From the NCBI GenBank assembly GCA_000383355.1, contig KB911093.1, positions 1 through 64,000 of the forward strand: 64,000 nt of DNA, in the 5' to 3' direction. Shown piece after piece: positions 1 to 9,092 of the stretch (within the stretch, counting starts at the first letter, position 1; every line of letters begins with the position of its first letter). The position numbers and the translations under genes were made by a program. The stretch comes from Flavobacterium sp. SCGC AAA160-P02. GTDB lineage: Bacteria > Bacteroidota > Bacteroidia > Flavobacteriales > Flavobacteriaceae. Below the pieces are notes generated by a model. The model searched no databases, was not told the origin of the DNA, and saw nothing but the letters and a program-made list of their open reading frames with translations.

Positions 1-1029
1 TCCGTTATAATTTGTTGCTAACTCTTTTCCATCTTTTAAAGAAGTGATTTTATAATACTCATGCTTTATTGAAAGTTTTAACCTTTTAATTTGAGCACTT
101 AAAAATTCATTTTCAAACATGTTTTTACCACCTTCATCGGTATCATTTCTCCAAAATTCTGGATGATTTTTTTCCATTTCAGATGGCATTAAGCCAGAAA
201 AAATGGAATTTCTAGCATACTGAGTTGCAGTAGGAAGTATGCTGTAATAAGAATATTCTTCTTCTTTCTTGTAATAATTATTTATAAATGGTTCTAACAT
301 TCTATATTGGTCAAACCTTAAATTATCTATAACAACCCATAAAACACCATTTTCTTGAAATAAATTAGGAACAATATAATCGTTAAACAACGTATGAGAA
401 AAAGTAGGACTATCTGAGGAAGTTAAATACTCCTGATAATTTTTCTTAATAAATTTATAAAATAAGTTATTTGCTTCAGACTTCTGACTCTCTAAAATTT
501 CTAACATTCCAGAATCATTAATATTTTCCAATTCTAGTTCCCAATGAACTAATTTTTTATATAAATCTATCCATTCTTCATAAGAATTAACAGACATTAA
601 ATCCATTGATATTTTTCGAAATTCTTGCTGATAATTAGAGGTTGTTTTTTCAGAAACTAATCTAGAATGATCTAAATTCTTTTTTAAACTCAGTAAAATT
701 TGATTAGGATTTACAGGTTTTATCAAATAATCAGCAATTTTAGAGCCAATTGCTTCTTCCATAATATATTCTTCTTCACTCTTAGTAATCATTACTACAG
801 GTAAATTAGATCTTATTTGTTTAATTTCGGCCAATGTTTCTAGTCCATTAATACCAGGCATGTTTTCGTCTAGAAATATAATGTCAAAATTAGATTCCTT
901 AACAAAGTCAATGGCATCAGTTCCATTAGTACATGTTGTAAGTGTATACCCTTTTTTTTTGAGAAATAAAATATGAGGTTTTAATAAATCTATTTCATCA
1001 TCAACCCATAAAATTTGAATACTATTCAT
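1..1029 (-). CDS. porX: PorX-type response regulator with PglZ domain (C-terminus cut off by window edge)
   Basis: Two-component response regulator that controls the type IX secretion system in Bacteroidota. I translated the minus strand from an ATG at 1029; 343 codons are visible and the frame runs off the window. Residues 1-120 form a receiver domain with acidic D10/D11 and phospho-acceptor D54 in FLDEN. After a helical linker comes a PglZ/alkaline-phosphatase-like region with VVIDNLRFD and PTATQYARN, the layout known for PorX. It fits the type IX sorting tail on the protein at 25726. No clear TAnnTTTG box lies upstream. The PorX assignment rests on domain order and characteristic motifs. 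Confidence 0.88.
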   Translation of the reverse strand, partial: MNSIQILWVDDEIDLLKPHILFLKKKGYTLTTCTNGTDAIDFVKESNFDIIFLDENMPGINGLETLAEIKQIRSNLPVVMITKSEEEYIMEEAIGSKIADYLIKPVNPNQILLSLKKNLDHSRLVSEKTTSNYQQEFRKISMDLMSVNSYEEWIDLYKKLVHWELELENINDSGMLEILESQKSEANNLFYKFIKKNYQEYLTSSDSPTFSHTLFNDYIVPNLFQENGVLWVVIDNLRFDQYRMLEPFINNYYKKEEEYSYYSILPTATQYARNSIFSGLMPSEMEKNHPEFWRNDTDEGGKNMFENEFLSAQIKRLKLSIKHEYYKITSLKDGKELATNYNG

Positions 1030-1181
1030 AAAGCGATCGTTTCATTTAAAACGTTAAAAGTATTTATTTGTTATGGTTTGAATGCTTAGAAAATGATAAA
1101 TTATTCCTAATAAAGATAGAATCTACTTTGTAAAGAGTAAATTTAGTGTTTAGTTTGTACCAGTAACTCTAAAACAAAGGC

Positions 1182-2420
1182 TTGAAAAACTCATCAACCA
1201 ACAAATTAAAAATCTTAAATGATCCTATTTATGGTTTTATTAGAATTCCAAATAGTTTAATTTTTGATATTATTGAGCATGCTAGTTTCCAACGTTTAAG
1301 AAGAGTTTCACAAATGGGGTTTTCTAATTTAGTCTACCCAGGAGCCAATCACACTCGTTTTCATCATGCATTGGGTTGTTTACATCTTATGCAGAAAACA
1401 ATTAATGTATTAAGAGTTAAAGGAATAAAGGTTTCAGAAGAAGAAGGAAATGCTTTGTGTATCGCAATTTTACTTCACGACATTGGTCATGGTGCTTTCT
1501 CACATGCTTTAGAGCATAGTATTGTTACTGGAATTACTCATGAAGAGATTTCATTAAAATATATGCAGAAGCTTAATGAAGAGTTTAGTGGTCAGTTAGA
1601 TTTAGCAATAGAAATTTTTACTGGAAAATATCCTCGATTTTTTTTACAACAATTAATTTCTAGTCAATTAGACATAGATAGGTTAGATTATTTAAAAAGA
1701 GATAGTTTTTACACCGGTGTTGCAGAAGGAAACATAAGTTCAGATAGATTAATTGCCATGATGAACGTTGTTGATGACGAGTTGGTTATTGAAAAAAAAG
1801 GAATTTATTCTGTAGAGAAGTTTTTAATAGCAAGAAGATTAATGTACTGGCAAGTATATTTACATAAAACAAGTTTGGTAGCAGAACATATGCTCGTTAA
1901 AGTATTAATGAGAGCAAAAGAGTTAGCTGAAAAAAATATAGAACTATTTAGTAGCTCTTCTTTGCATTTTTTCTTGTATAATAAGACGAACAAAGAAAAT
2001 TTTGACACAGCAGTTCTAGAATTGTTTTCTAAATTAGATGATTATGATATACTATCAGCTATTAAAGAATGGACAAATCATTCTGATAAAATAATTTCTA
2101 ATTTATCAAATATGATCGTAAACAGAGATCTTCTAAAAATTGAAATTTATAATCAAGAGGTATCTGAAGATTATTTGTTAACCAATATGCATAAATTAAT
2201 GAATACCTCAATTTTAACAAAAAAAGAAGCGTCGTATTTTGTATTTAAAGGAGCTATTTCTAATCAAGCATATAATAAACTTCAACCTATAAAGATTGTA
2301 AATAAAAAAGGTGATTTAGAAGATATAGTGGAAGCATCTGATCAATTAAATTTACAAGCACTCTCAAAACCAGTGAGAAAATTTTTCATATGTTATCCTA
2401 AGAAAATGGAATTAGCCTAA
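1182..2420 (+). CDS. HD-domain phosphohydrolase
   Basis: Metal-dependent HD-superfamily phosphohydrolase, 412 aa, resembling the dNTPase/SAMHD1-like proteins that precede lpxD in many Flavobacteriia. The HD signature is clear: H57 and H61 in NHTRFHH, H99-D100 in LLHDIGHGAFSH, and a later aspartate in QLDIDRLDYL. I used the TTG at 1182 because the conserved N-terminus (NKLKILNDPIYGFI) starts right after it and the next in-frame ATG would remove it. It heads the plus-strand run, 29 bp before lpxD. The substrate is unknown; a nucleotide is likely from the family. Confidence 0.85.
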   Translation: MKNSSTNKLKILNDPIYGFIRIPNSLIFDIIEHASFQRLRRVSQMGFSNLVYPGANHTRFHHALGCLHLMQKTINVLRVKGIKVSEEEGNALCIAILLHDIGHGAFSHALEHSIVTGITHEEISLKYMQKLNEEFSGQLDLAIEIFTGKYPRFFLQQLISSQLDIDRLDYLKRDSFYTGVAEGNISSDRLIAMMNVVDDELVIEKKGIYSVEKFLIARRLMYWQVYLHKTSLVAEHMLVKVLMRAKELAEKNIELFSSSSLHFFLYNKTNKENFDTAVLELFSKLDDYDILSAIKEWTNHSDKIISNLSNMIVNRDLLKIEIYNQEVSEDYLLTNMHKLMNTSILTKKEASYFVFKGAISNQAYNKLQPIKIVNKKGDLEDIVEASDQLNLQALSKPVRKFFICYPKKMELA

Positions 2421-2435
2421 TCTTACATTTTTTTA

Positions 2436-2443
2436 TACTTTTG
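2436..2443 (+). promoter_or_regulatory. Putative -7 promoter element of lpxD
   Basis: TACTTTTG matches the Bacteroidota -7 consensus TAnnTTTG exactly. Only 6 nt separate it from the lpxD ATG at 2450, so a transcript starting here would have almost no leader. No convincing -33 TTG is seen at normal spacing. Confidence 0.4.
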
Positions 2444-2449
2444 CAAAAG

Positions 2450-3490
2450 ATGAAATTTACAGCCAAACAAATAGCTCAGATCTTAGAAGGTGAAATTGAA
2501 GGTAATCCAGATGCCGAAGTTTCTAGACTTTCTAAAATAGAAGAAGGCATAATTGGATCACTTACTTTTTTATCAAATCCAAAATATAATTCTTATTTAT
2601 ATACTACAAAAGCATCCATAACCATTGTTAATGATACGTTTAAGCTAGACAAAGAAGTCAGCACTACCTTAATTAGAGTGAAGGATGCCTATAAAGCCTT
2701 TTCTAAATTGTTAGAATTTTACAATCAAGTAAAGAATAACAAACAAGGAAGAGAAGAACCACATTATATTTCAAATACAGCCTCTATTGGTAAAGATGAA
2801 TATATTGGTGCGTTTAGTTACATAGGTGAGAATGTTGTGATTGGTGAGAATGTAAAAATATACCCTAACTCATATATTGGAGACAATGTAACCATTGGAA
2901 ATAACTGCTTAATTTTTGCTGGAGTAAAAATTTATTCTGAAACAGAAATAGGAAATGATTGTACGTTTCATTCAGGATGTATTATTGGTTCAGATGGATT
3001 TGGTTTTACCCCAAATGAGCATGGTGAATTTGTTAAAATTCCTCAGACAGGAAATGTAATTATAGAAAATAATGTAGATATTGGATCAAGTTCTACCATA
3101 GACCGGGCTACATTAGGAGCTACAATTTTAAGAAGTGGAGTTAAATTAGACAATCAAGTTCAGATTGCTCATAATGTTGAAATTGGTAAAAACACAGTAA
3201 TTGCAGCCCAAACTGGAGTTGCAGGATCTACCAAAGTAGGAGAGGGATGTATGATTGGAGGGCAAGTAGGAATAGCTGGACATTTAATTTTGGGAAATTT
3301 TCTTAAAATTCAAGCACAATCTGGAATTTCAAAAAATTTAAAAGATTATGATACTGTTCAGGGATCACCCGCTTTTGGTTATTCAGATTATTATAAATCC
3401 TATGTACATTTTAAAAACCTACCTAAATTGGTAAATAAAGTAGAAAAAATAGAAAAAGAATTTAATGCTCAAAATTTAAATGATGAGTAA
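2450..3490 (+). CDS. lpxD: UDP-3-O-acylglucosamine N-acyltransferase LpxD
   Basis: Third step of lipid A synthesis: transfers a 3-hydroxyacyl chain from ACP to the amino group of UDP-3-O-acyl-glucosamine in the cytoplasm. The protein has 346 aa with an N-terminal uridine-binding domain (1-100), then many hexapeptide repeats (I/V-G-x-N type) forming a left-handed beta helix. H241 in QIAHNVEIG is the expected catalytic base. I preferred the ATG at 2450 over the TTG at 2441 because MKFTAKQI is the usual LpxD N-terminus and a -7 box sits just upstream. The 3' end overlaps lpxC/fabZ by 11 bp, implying translational coupling. Confidence 0.95.
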   Translation: MKFTAKQIAQILEGEIEGNPDAEVSRLSKIEEGIIGSLTFLSNPKYNSYLYTTKASITIVNDTFKLDKEVSTTLIRVKDAYKAFSKLLEFYNQVKNNKQGREEPHYISNTASIGKDEYIGAFSYIGENVVIGENVKIYPNSYIGDNVTIGNNCLIFAGVKIYSETEIGNDCTFHSGCIIGSDGFGFTPNEHGEFVKIPQTGNVIIENNVDIGSSSTIDRATLGATILRSGVKLDNQVQIAHNVEIGKNTVIAAQTGVAGSTKVGEGCMIGGQVGIAGHLILGNFLKIQAQSGISKNLKDYDTVQGSPAFGYSDYYKSYVHFKNLPKLVNKVEKIEKEFNAQNLNDE

Positions 3491-4874
3491 AAAACAAAAA
3501 ACAATACAAAACGAAGTTAGTTTATCTGGTGTTGGATTGCATACTGGTAACGAAGTTAAAATGACTTTTAAGCCTGCTCCTGAAAACCATGGTTTTGCTT
3601 TTAAAAGAGTAGATTTGCAAGGCTCTCCAACTATAGAAGCGAAGGCTGAATACGTTGTAAACACACAAAGAGGAACTAACCTTGAGAAAAATGGAGTTTT
3701 AATTCAGACTTCAGAACATGTTTTAGCCGCAGCAGTTGGACTAGACATAGATAACTTAATAATTGAAATTAATGCATCTGAACCTCCTATAATGGATGGT
3801 TCATCAAAGTTTTTTGTAAAAGCATTAGAAAAAGCAGGAATTAAAGAATTAGATGCTGAAATTGAAGAATATATTGTTAAAGAGATTATTTCTCATAAAG
3901 ATGAAATATCAGGAAGTGAGATAATTTTAATGCCTTCAGATGAATATCAAATTACCACTATGGTAGATTTTGGAACTAAAATTTTAGGAACACAAAACGC
4001 TACTTTAGAGCACATGTTAGATTTTAAAGAAGAAATTGCAGATGCTAGAACCTTTAGTTTTCTTCATGAGATAGAAATGTTGTTAGAGAATGATCTTATT
4101 AAAGGTGGTGATTTAAATAATGCTATTGTTTATGTAGACAAGGAGCTTTCTGAGGCAACCATGCAAAAACTAAAAAAAGCATTTAAAAAAGATGACATTA
4201 AAATTAAGTCTAATGGTATTTTAGATAATTTAAATTTACATTGGGCAAACGAAGCTGCTAGACATAAACTTTTAGATGTCATAGGAGATTTAGCATTAAC
4301 CGGTACCAGAATTAGAGGGAAAGTTATCGCAAACAAACCAGGGCATCTTGTTAATACCCAGTTTGCTAAAAAATTAGCGAAAATAATAAAGATTGAAAAA
4401 AGAAATAATATTCCTCAAGTAGATTTAAACGAGCCTCCTTTGATGGATATTCATCAAATTATGGAGATTTTACCACATAGACCTCCATTTTTATTTGTTG
4501 ACAGAATCATTGAACTATCTGACAAGCATGTAGTAGGAATGAAGAATGTAACAATGAATGAAGATTTCTTTGTTGGTCATTTTCCTGGAGCTCCAGTAAT
4601 GCCTGGTGTTTTACAAGTAGAGGCAATGGCTCAATGTGGCGGGATTCTAGTTTTAAGCACTGTTCCAGATCCAGAAAATTACTTGACTTACTTTATGAAA
4701 ATAGATAAAGTTAAATTCAAACAAAAAGTACTGCCTGGAGATACTTTAATTTTTAAAGCTGAGTTAATAACCCCCATAAGAAGAGGTATTGCTCATATGC
4801 AATCTTATGGATATGCAAACGGAAAATTAGTTGTTGAAGCAGAATTGATGGCACAAATATCTAAAAGAAAATAA
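3480..4874 (+). CDS. lpxC/fabZ: Bifunctional LpxC deacetylase / FabZ dehydratase fusion
   Basis: Fusion typical of Bacteroidota, 464 aa. Residues 1-310 are LpxC, the zinc UDP-3-O-acyl-GlcNAc deacetylase that commits flux to lipid A: zinc ligands H80 (TSEH), H262 and D266 (ARHKLLDVIGD), and H289 in KPGHL. Residues 320-464 are FabZ, the (3R)-hydroxyacyl-ACP dehydratase: LPHRPPFLFVDRI, H367 in GHFPG and E381 in VEAMAQ. The two activities compete for the same 3-hydroxyacyl-ACP pool. Two ATGs in tandem (3480, 3483) both lie inside the end of lpxD. lpxA follows after 2 nt. Confidence 0.96.
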   Translation: MMSKKQKTIQNEVSLSGVGLHTGNEVKMTFKPAPENHGFAFKRVDLQGSPTIEAKAEYVVNTQRGTNLEKNGVLIQTSEHVLAAAVGLDIDNLIIEINASEPPIMDGSSKFFVKALEKAGIKELDAEIEEYIVKEIISHKDEISGSEIILMPSDEYQITTMVDFGTKILGTQNATLEHMLDFKEEIADARTFSFLHEIEMLLENDLIKGGDLNNAIVYVDKELSEATMQKLKKAFKKDDIKIKSNGILDNLNLHWANEAARHKLLDVIGDLALTGTRIRGKVIANKPGHLVNTQFAKKLAKIIKIEKRNNIPQVDLNEPPLMDIHQIMEILPHRPPFLFVDRIIELSDKHVVGMKNVTMNEDFFVGHFPGAPVMPGVLQVEAMAQCGGILVLSTVPDPENYLTYFMKIDKVKFKQKVLPGDTLIFKAELITPIRRGIAHMQSYGYANGKLVVEAELMAQISKRK

Positions 4875-4876
4875 TA

Positions 4877-5659
4877 ATGAATCAACCATTAGCATACGTT
4901 CATCCACAAGCAAAAATAGCCAGAAATGTAGTTATTGAGCCTTTTACAACCATACATGCTAATGTTCATATAGGATCAGGAACATGGATTGGTTCTAATG
5001 TAACTATTATGGAAGGAGCTAGAATAGGTAAAAATTGTAGAATTTTTCCTGGTGCAGTGATATCAGCAATTCCACAAGATTTAAAATTTGAAGGAGAAGA
5101 TTCACTAACCGTTATTGGAGACAACACAACAGTTCGTGAGTGTGTTACTATTAATAGAGGTACTAGTGCTTCTGGTGAAACTAGAATTGGAAAAGATGTA
5201 TTAATTATGGCAACAGTTCATATTGCACATGATTGTGTTATTGGTGATAACGCTATCATTGTAAATGGAGTTGCTCTAGCTGGTCATGTAACTATTGGAG
5301 ATTATGCCATTATTGGTGGTTTGGCTGCAATTCATCAATTTATTCATATTGGAGATCATGCAATGGTTTCTGGTGGATCTTTAGTTAGAAAAGATGTGCC
5401 ACCTTATACTAAAGCAGCAAAAGAACCTTTATCTTATGTTGGAATTAATTCTATTGGCTTAAGACGTAGAGGTTTTTCAACCGAAAAAATTAGTGAAATA
5501 CAGAATATTTATAGGATACTGTATCAAAAAAACTACAATACTTCCCAAGCTGTTGGTAAAATTGAAGCAGAAATGGAAGCTACTTCAGAGAGAGATGAAA
5601 TATTATTATTCATTCGTAATTCACAAAGAGGTATTATGAAAGGATATTGGGGAGGTTAA
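4877..5659 (+). CDS. lpxA: UDP-N-acetylglucosamine O-acyltransferase LpxA
   Basis: First step of lipid A synthesis: acylates the 3-OH of UDP-GlcNAc from 3-hydroxyacyl-ACP. It has 260 aa, the normal LpxA length. Residues 1-190 are hexapeptide repeats of a left-handed beta helix, with HIAHDC at 115-120 (H118 corresponds to the catalytic histidine), then IHQFIHIGDHAM and a C-terminal helical region starting GLRRRGFS. The ATG is 2 nt after the lpxC/fabZ stop, so the three Lpx genes are one operon. Confidence 0.95.
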   Translation: MNQPLAYVHPQAKIARNVVIEPFTTIHANVHIGSGTWIGSNVTIMEGARIGKNCRIFPGAVISAIPQDLKFEGEDSLTVIGDNTTVRECVTINRGTSASGETRIGKDVLIMATVHIAHDCVIGDNAIIVNGVALAGHVTIGDYAIIGGLAAIHQFIHIGDHAMVSGGSLVRKDVPPYTKAAKEPLSYVGINSIGLRRRGFSTEKISEIQNIYRILYQKNYNTSQAVGKIEAEMEATSERDEILLFIRNSQRGIMKGYWGG

Positions 5660-5706
5660 TTAGATTTATAGCAACTATTTTAAACATTAAACAAGCATAC
5701 GATACT

Positions 5707-6273
5707 ATGGCAACAACATCAGATATTAGAAATGGATTATGCATAAAGTATAACAATGATATTTATAAAGTAATAGAATTTCTTCATGTAAAACCAGGAA
5801 AAGGCCCTGCTTTTGTTAGAACAAAATTAAAAAGTGTTACCAGTGGAAAAGTAATAGATAATACATTTCCAGCTGGAAGAAAAATTGAAGATGTTCGTGT
5901 AGAAACTCATAAGTTTCAATATTTATATAATGAAGGAGAAACCTATCACTTTATGAATAATGACGATTATAGCCAGATTGAAATACAAAAAAACACGTTA
6001 GATTCACCAGATTTAATGAAAGAAGGTGAAACAGTCACCATTATTATTAATTCTGAAGATGATATGCCATTGTCTGTAGATATGCCAGCAAGTGTAGTAT
6101 TAGAAGTGATTCATACAGAACCCGGTATTAAAGGAAATACAGCGACTAATGCAACCAAGCCCGCAAAAGTAGAATCGGGAGCCACTGTAAATGTTCCTCT
6201 TTTTATTAATGAAGGAGATAAAATAAAAGTAGAAACGACCAAAGGAACCTACCAAGAAAGAATTAAAGCATAA
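5707..6273 (+). CDS. efp: Translation elongation factor P
   Basis: EF-P, 188 aa, relieves ribosome stalling at polyproline stretches. The three beta-barrel domains are recognisable: the N-terminal KOW-like domain with the tip loop KPGKGPAF (K32 at the position that is modified in many bacteria), the central OB domain, and the C-terminal OB domain beginning near EPGIKGNTA. I chose the ATG at 5707 (MATTSDIRNG, the normal EF-P start) rather than an in-frame GTG-type start at 5647 inside lpxA. It follows lpxA by 47 bp and precedes the second lpxD-like gene by 10 bp. Confidence 0.95.
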   Translation: MATTSDIRNGLCIKYNNDIYKVIEFLHVKPGKGPAFVRTKLKSVTSGKVIDNTFPAGRKIEDVRVETHKFQYLYNEGETYHFMNNDDYSQIEIQKNTLDSPDLMKEGETVTIIINSEDDMPLSVDMPASVVLEVIHTEPGIKGNTATNATKPAKVESGATVNVPLFINEGDKIKVETTKGTYQERIKA

Positions 6274-6283
6274 ACATTCTTCA

Positions 6284-7210
6284 ATGAAATTTAAATCTGT
6301 CCAAACATTACAAAAAATAGCAAACTTAATTGATGCAACATTTGTTGGTGAATCAGATTTTAAAATTTCAGGAATTAATGAAATACATGTTGTAGAAGCT
6401 GGTGATATTGTTTTTGTAGATCACCCAAAATATTATGAAAAAGCGTTAAATTCTGAGGCAACAATTATCTTAATAAATAAAGCGGTTGATTGCCCAAAAG
6501 GGAAATCACTTCTAATTTCAGACAATCCGTTTCGAGATTTCAACAAAATAACAAAACACTTTAGCCCTTTTATTAGTTCAAAAGTAAGCATTGCTGATAC
6601 TGCTATAGTAGGGGAAGGAACTATCATACAGCCCAATGTTTTTATTGGAAATAATGTTAGCATAGGAAAAAACTGCTTGATTCATCCAAATGTAACTATT
6701 TATGATAATACTATTATAGGAGATGCGGTTATAATACATGCAAATACTGTATTAGGTGCGGATGCATTTTATTATAAAAATAGGCCAGAAGGCTTTGATC
6801 AATTACTTTCTGTTGGTAGAGTAGTGGTAAAAGATAATGTTCATATTGGTGCTTCTTGTACCATAGATAAAGGAGTTACGGGAGATACAACAATTGGCAA
6901 AGGAACTAAAATAGACAATCAGGTTCATGTTGGACATGATACCAAGATTGGAAAAAAATGCTTAATCGCTTCACAAACAGGAATAGCCGGTTGTGTAATT
7001 ATTGAAGATGAAGTAACACTCTGGGGCCAGGTAGGCACAAATAGCGGAATTACTATTGGTAAAGGAGCTGTTATTCTTGGTCAAACTGGAGTAACAAAAT
7101 CAGTGCCAGGAGGGAAAACCTATTTTGGAACACCTATTTCTGAGTCAAGAGTAAAGCTAAAAGAGTTAGCGTATTTAAAACGATTGCTAAGAGAAGAAAA
7201 GAAAGATTAA
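6284..7210 (+). CDS. Second LpxD-like UDP-3-O-acylglucosamine N-acyltransferase paralogue
   Basis: A second, shorter LpxD-family protein (308 aa) in the same run as the standard lpxD. It has the N-terminal LpxD-type domain ([20 protein letters not shown]), then hexapeptide repeats, with [12 protein letters not shown] aligned to the catalytic-histidine segment of LpxD. Differences include the [14 protein letters not shown] insert region and a basic C-terminal helix ([15 protein letters not shown]). It could have a different acyl-chain or sugar-nucleotide preference; the sequence alone does not settle this. It starts 10 bp after efp and is probably cotranscribed. Confidence 0.85.
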   Translation: MKFKSVQTLQKIANLIDATFVGESDFKISGINEIHVVEAGDIVFVDHPKYYEKALNSEATIILINKAVDCPKGKSLLISDNPFRDFNKITKHFSPFISSKVSIADTAIVGEGTIIQPNVFIGNNVSIGKNCLIHPNVTIYDNTIIGDAVIIHANTVLGADAFYYKNRPEGFDQLLSVGRVVVKDNVHIGASCTIDKGVTGDTTIGKGTKIDNQVHVGHDTKIGKKCLIASQTGIAGCVIIEDEVTLWGQVGTNSGITIGKGAVILGQTGVTKSVPGGKTYFGTPISESRVKLKELAYLKRLLREEKKD

Positions 7211-7239
7211 TTTTCCTTTTTTTGCTTCAAACAATAAAG

Positions 7240-7247
7240 TATTTTTG
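7240..7247 (+). promoter_or_regulatory. Putative -7 promoter element of sucD
   Basis: TATTTTTG matches TAnnTTTG and lies 27 nt before the sucD ATG. A TTTG at 7221-7224 could serve as the -33 element, although its spacing of 15 nt is slightly short. Confidence 0.5.
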
Positions 7248-7274
7248 CACAAAATATTAGAAAAAAAATATACC

Positions 7275-8147
7275 ATGAGTGTTTTAGTAAATAAAGATTC
7301 AAAAATTATAGTCCAAGGATTTACAGGTGGTGAAGGTACTTTTCACGCTGGTCAAATGATTGATTACGGAACCAATGTAGTTGGTGGAGTTACACCAGGT
7401 AAAGGAGGTCAAGAACATCTTGGAAAGCCAGTTTTTAATACCGTAAAAGAATCGGTTGATAATGTACAAGCTGATACTTCTATAATCTTTGTACCACCAG
7501 CCTTTGCTGCTGATGCAATTATGGAATCTGCTGAAGCTGGAATTAAAGTAATTATTTGCATTACTGAAGGAATTCCAACTGCAGACATGGTAAAAGTAAA
7601 AGCATATTTAGAAAATAAAGACTGTACTTTGATAGGACCAAATTGCCCAGGTGTTATAACGCCAGATGAAGCTAAAGTTGGTATTATGCCAGGGTTTATT
7701 TTCAAGAAAGGAAACGTTGGAATTGTTTCAAAATCTGGAACATTAACTTATGAAGCAGCAGATCAAGTTGTAAAACAAGGATACGGTATTACTACTGCCA
7801 TTGGTATAGGAGGAGACCCTATTATTGGAACCACTACAAAACAAGCAGTAGAATTATTAATGAATGATGATGAAACAGAAGCTATTGTAATGATAGGTGA
7901 AATAGGAGGTCAATTAGAAGCCGAAGCTGCACAATGGATTAAAGCAGACGGAAACAGAAAACCTGTTGTAGGTTTTATAGCTGGTCAAACAGCTCCTGCA
8001 GGAAGAACTATGGGACACGCTGGTGCCATTGTTGGTGGAGATGACGATACTGCACAGGCAAAAATGAAAATTTTAGCAGAAAACGGTATACATGTAGTAG
8101 AATCACCTGCAAAAATTGGTGAAATGATTGCTAGTGTATTGAAATAA
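7275..8147 (+). CDS. sucD: Succinyl-CoA ligase (ADP-forming) subunit alpha
   Basis: TCA-cycle enzyme subunit, 290 aa, the usual SucD length. It has the N-terminal CoA-binding Rossmann domain ([24 protein letters not shown]), the ITEGIP segment, IGPNCPG, and near residue 248 the phosphohistidine in MGHAGAI. I chose the ATG at 7275 ([15 protein letters not shown]), preceded by a -7 box, over an upstream non-ATG start. The beta subunit gene sucC is not in this window, which is common in flavobacteria. Confidence 0.96.
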   Translation: MSVLVNKDSKIIVQGFTGGEGTFHAGQMIDYGTNVVGGVTPGKGGQEHLGKPVFNTVKESVDNVQADTSIIFVPPAFAADAIMESAEAGIKVIICITEGIPTADMVKVKAYLENKDCTLIGPNCPGVITPDEAKVGIMPGFIFKKGNVGIVSKSGTLTYEAADQVVKQGYGITTAIGIGGDPIIGTTTKQAVELLMNDDETEAIVMIGEIGGQLEAEAAQWIKADGNRKPVVGFIAGQTAPAGRTMGHAGAIVGGDDDTAQAKMKILAENGIHVVESPAKIGEMIASVLK

Positions 8148-8172
8148 TAAAGTTTAATAAAAAAATAGTGAC

Positions 8173-8204
8173 AAAAATTCTCGTATTCTTTACGGGGATT
8201 TTTT
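8173..8204 (+). terminator. Intrinsic terminator after sucD
   Basis: Stem AATTCTCGTA / TACGGGGATT with two G-U pairs and a 5-nt loop, followed by a T run. Located 26 bp after sucD. Confidence 0.7.
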
Positions 8205-8247
8205 GTTAAAAAAAGAATTATATTTGACAATCAACTAACATTAACTT

Positions 8248-8994
8248 ATGAAATTACTAGAAAATAAAACTGCAATTATTACAGGTGCCACAAGAGGAAT
8301 AGGTCGTGGAATTGCCGTTGAGTTTGCCAAGCAAGGTGCTAATGTGGCATTTACGTATAGTTCTTCTGTTGAAGCTGCAAATACTTTAGAAGCAGCGTTA
8401 ACTTCTTTAGGTGTTAAAGCAAAAGGATATCAATCTAATGCGGCAGAATTTAATACAGCCCAAGAGTTAGCAAAAGAAGTATTAAATGAATTTGGGAGCA
8501 TAGATATACTGGTTAACAATGCAGGAATTACAAAAGATAATTTATTGTTGAGGATTTCTGAACAAGACTTTGATAAGGTGATCGATGTAAATCTAAAATC
8601 TGTATTTAATATGACCAAAGCCGTTATTAGACCTATGATGAAACAAAGAGCAGGTTCAATTATTAATATGAGTTCTGTTGTTGGATTAAAAGGAAATGCT
8701 GGTCAATCTAATTATGCAGCTTCTAAGTCTGGAATTCTTGGATTTTCAAAATCTGTAGCCTTAGAACTAGGCTCAAGAAATGTACGAAGCAATGTAATCG
8801 CTCCAGGTTTTATAGAAACTGAAATGACAGGTAAATTAGATGAAGCTACCGTACAAGGTTGGAGAGATTCTATTCCTTTAAAGCGTGGTGGTACTCCAGA
8901 GGACATTGCTAATGCATGTGTTTTTTTAGCTTCTGACATGAGCAGTTATATTACTGGACAAACTTTATCTGTTGATGGAGGAATGCTTACATAA
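8248..8994 (+). CDS. fabG: 3-oxoacyl-ACP reductase, SDR family
   Basis: NADPH-dependent ketoreductase of the fatty-acid elongation cycle, 248 aa, the FabG length. Motifs: cofactor loop TGATRGIG (12-19), NNAG (90-93), and the triad S143, Y156 and K160 in YAASK, with PGFIET in the substrate loop and the C-terminal SVDGG. It stands alone between two terminators, so it has its own transcript. Other FabG-like reductases may exist in the genome, so the symbol is likely rather than proven. Confidence 0.9.
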   Translation: MKLLENKTAIITGATRGIGRGIAVEFAKQGANVAFTYSSSVEAANTLEAALTSLGVKAKGYQSNAAEFNTAQELAKEVLNEFGSIDILVNNAGITKDNLLLRISEQDFDKVIDVNLKSVFNMTKAVIRPMMKQRAGSIINMSSVVGLKGNAGQSNYAASKSGILGFSKSVALELGSRNVRSNVIAPGFIETEMTGKLDEATVQGWRDSIPLKRGGTPEDIANACVFLASDMSSYITGQTLSVDGGMLT

Positions 8995-9014
8995 AATTAA
9001 ATAATAAAACATAT

Positions 9015-9053
9015 AAAAAAAACCTAGACATATTTCCTGTCTAGGTTTTTTTA
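9015..9053 (+). terminator. Intrinsic terminator after fabG
   Basis: Perfect stem AACCTAGACA / TGTCTAGGTT (9021-9030, 9039-9048) flanked by an A run and a T run. Confidence 0.85.
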
Positions 9054-9092
9054 TACACAGCTTCTTTTTATCTTTCGCATAAATATTATTTT

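Noticed and set aside
3480-4874. LpxC-FabZ fusion as a novel gene fusion
   Set aside because: This fusion is well known in Bacteroidota and both active sites look normal.
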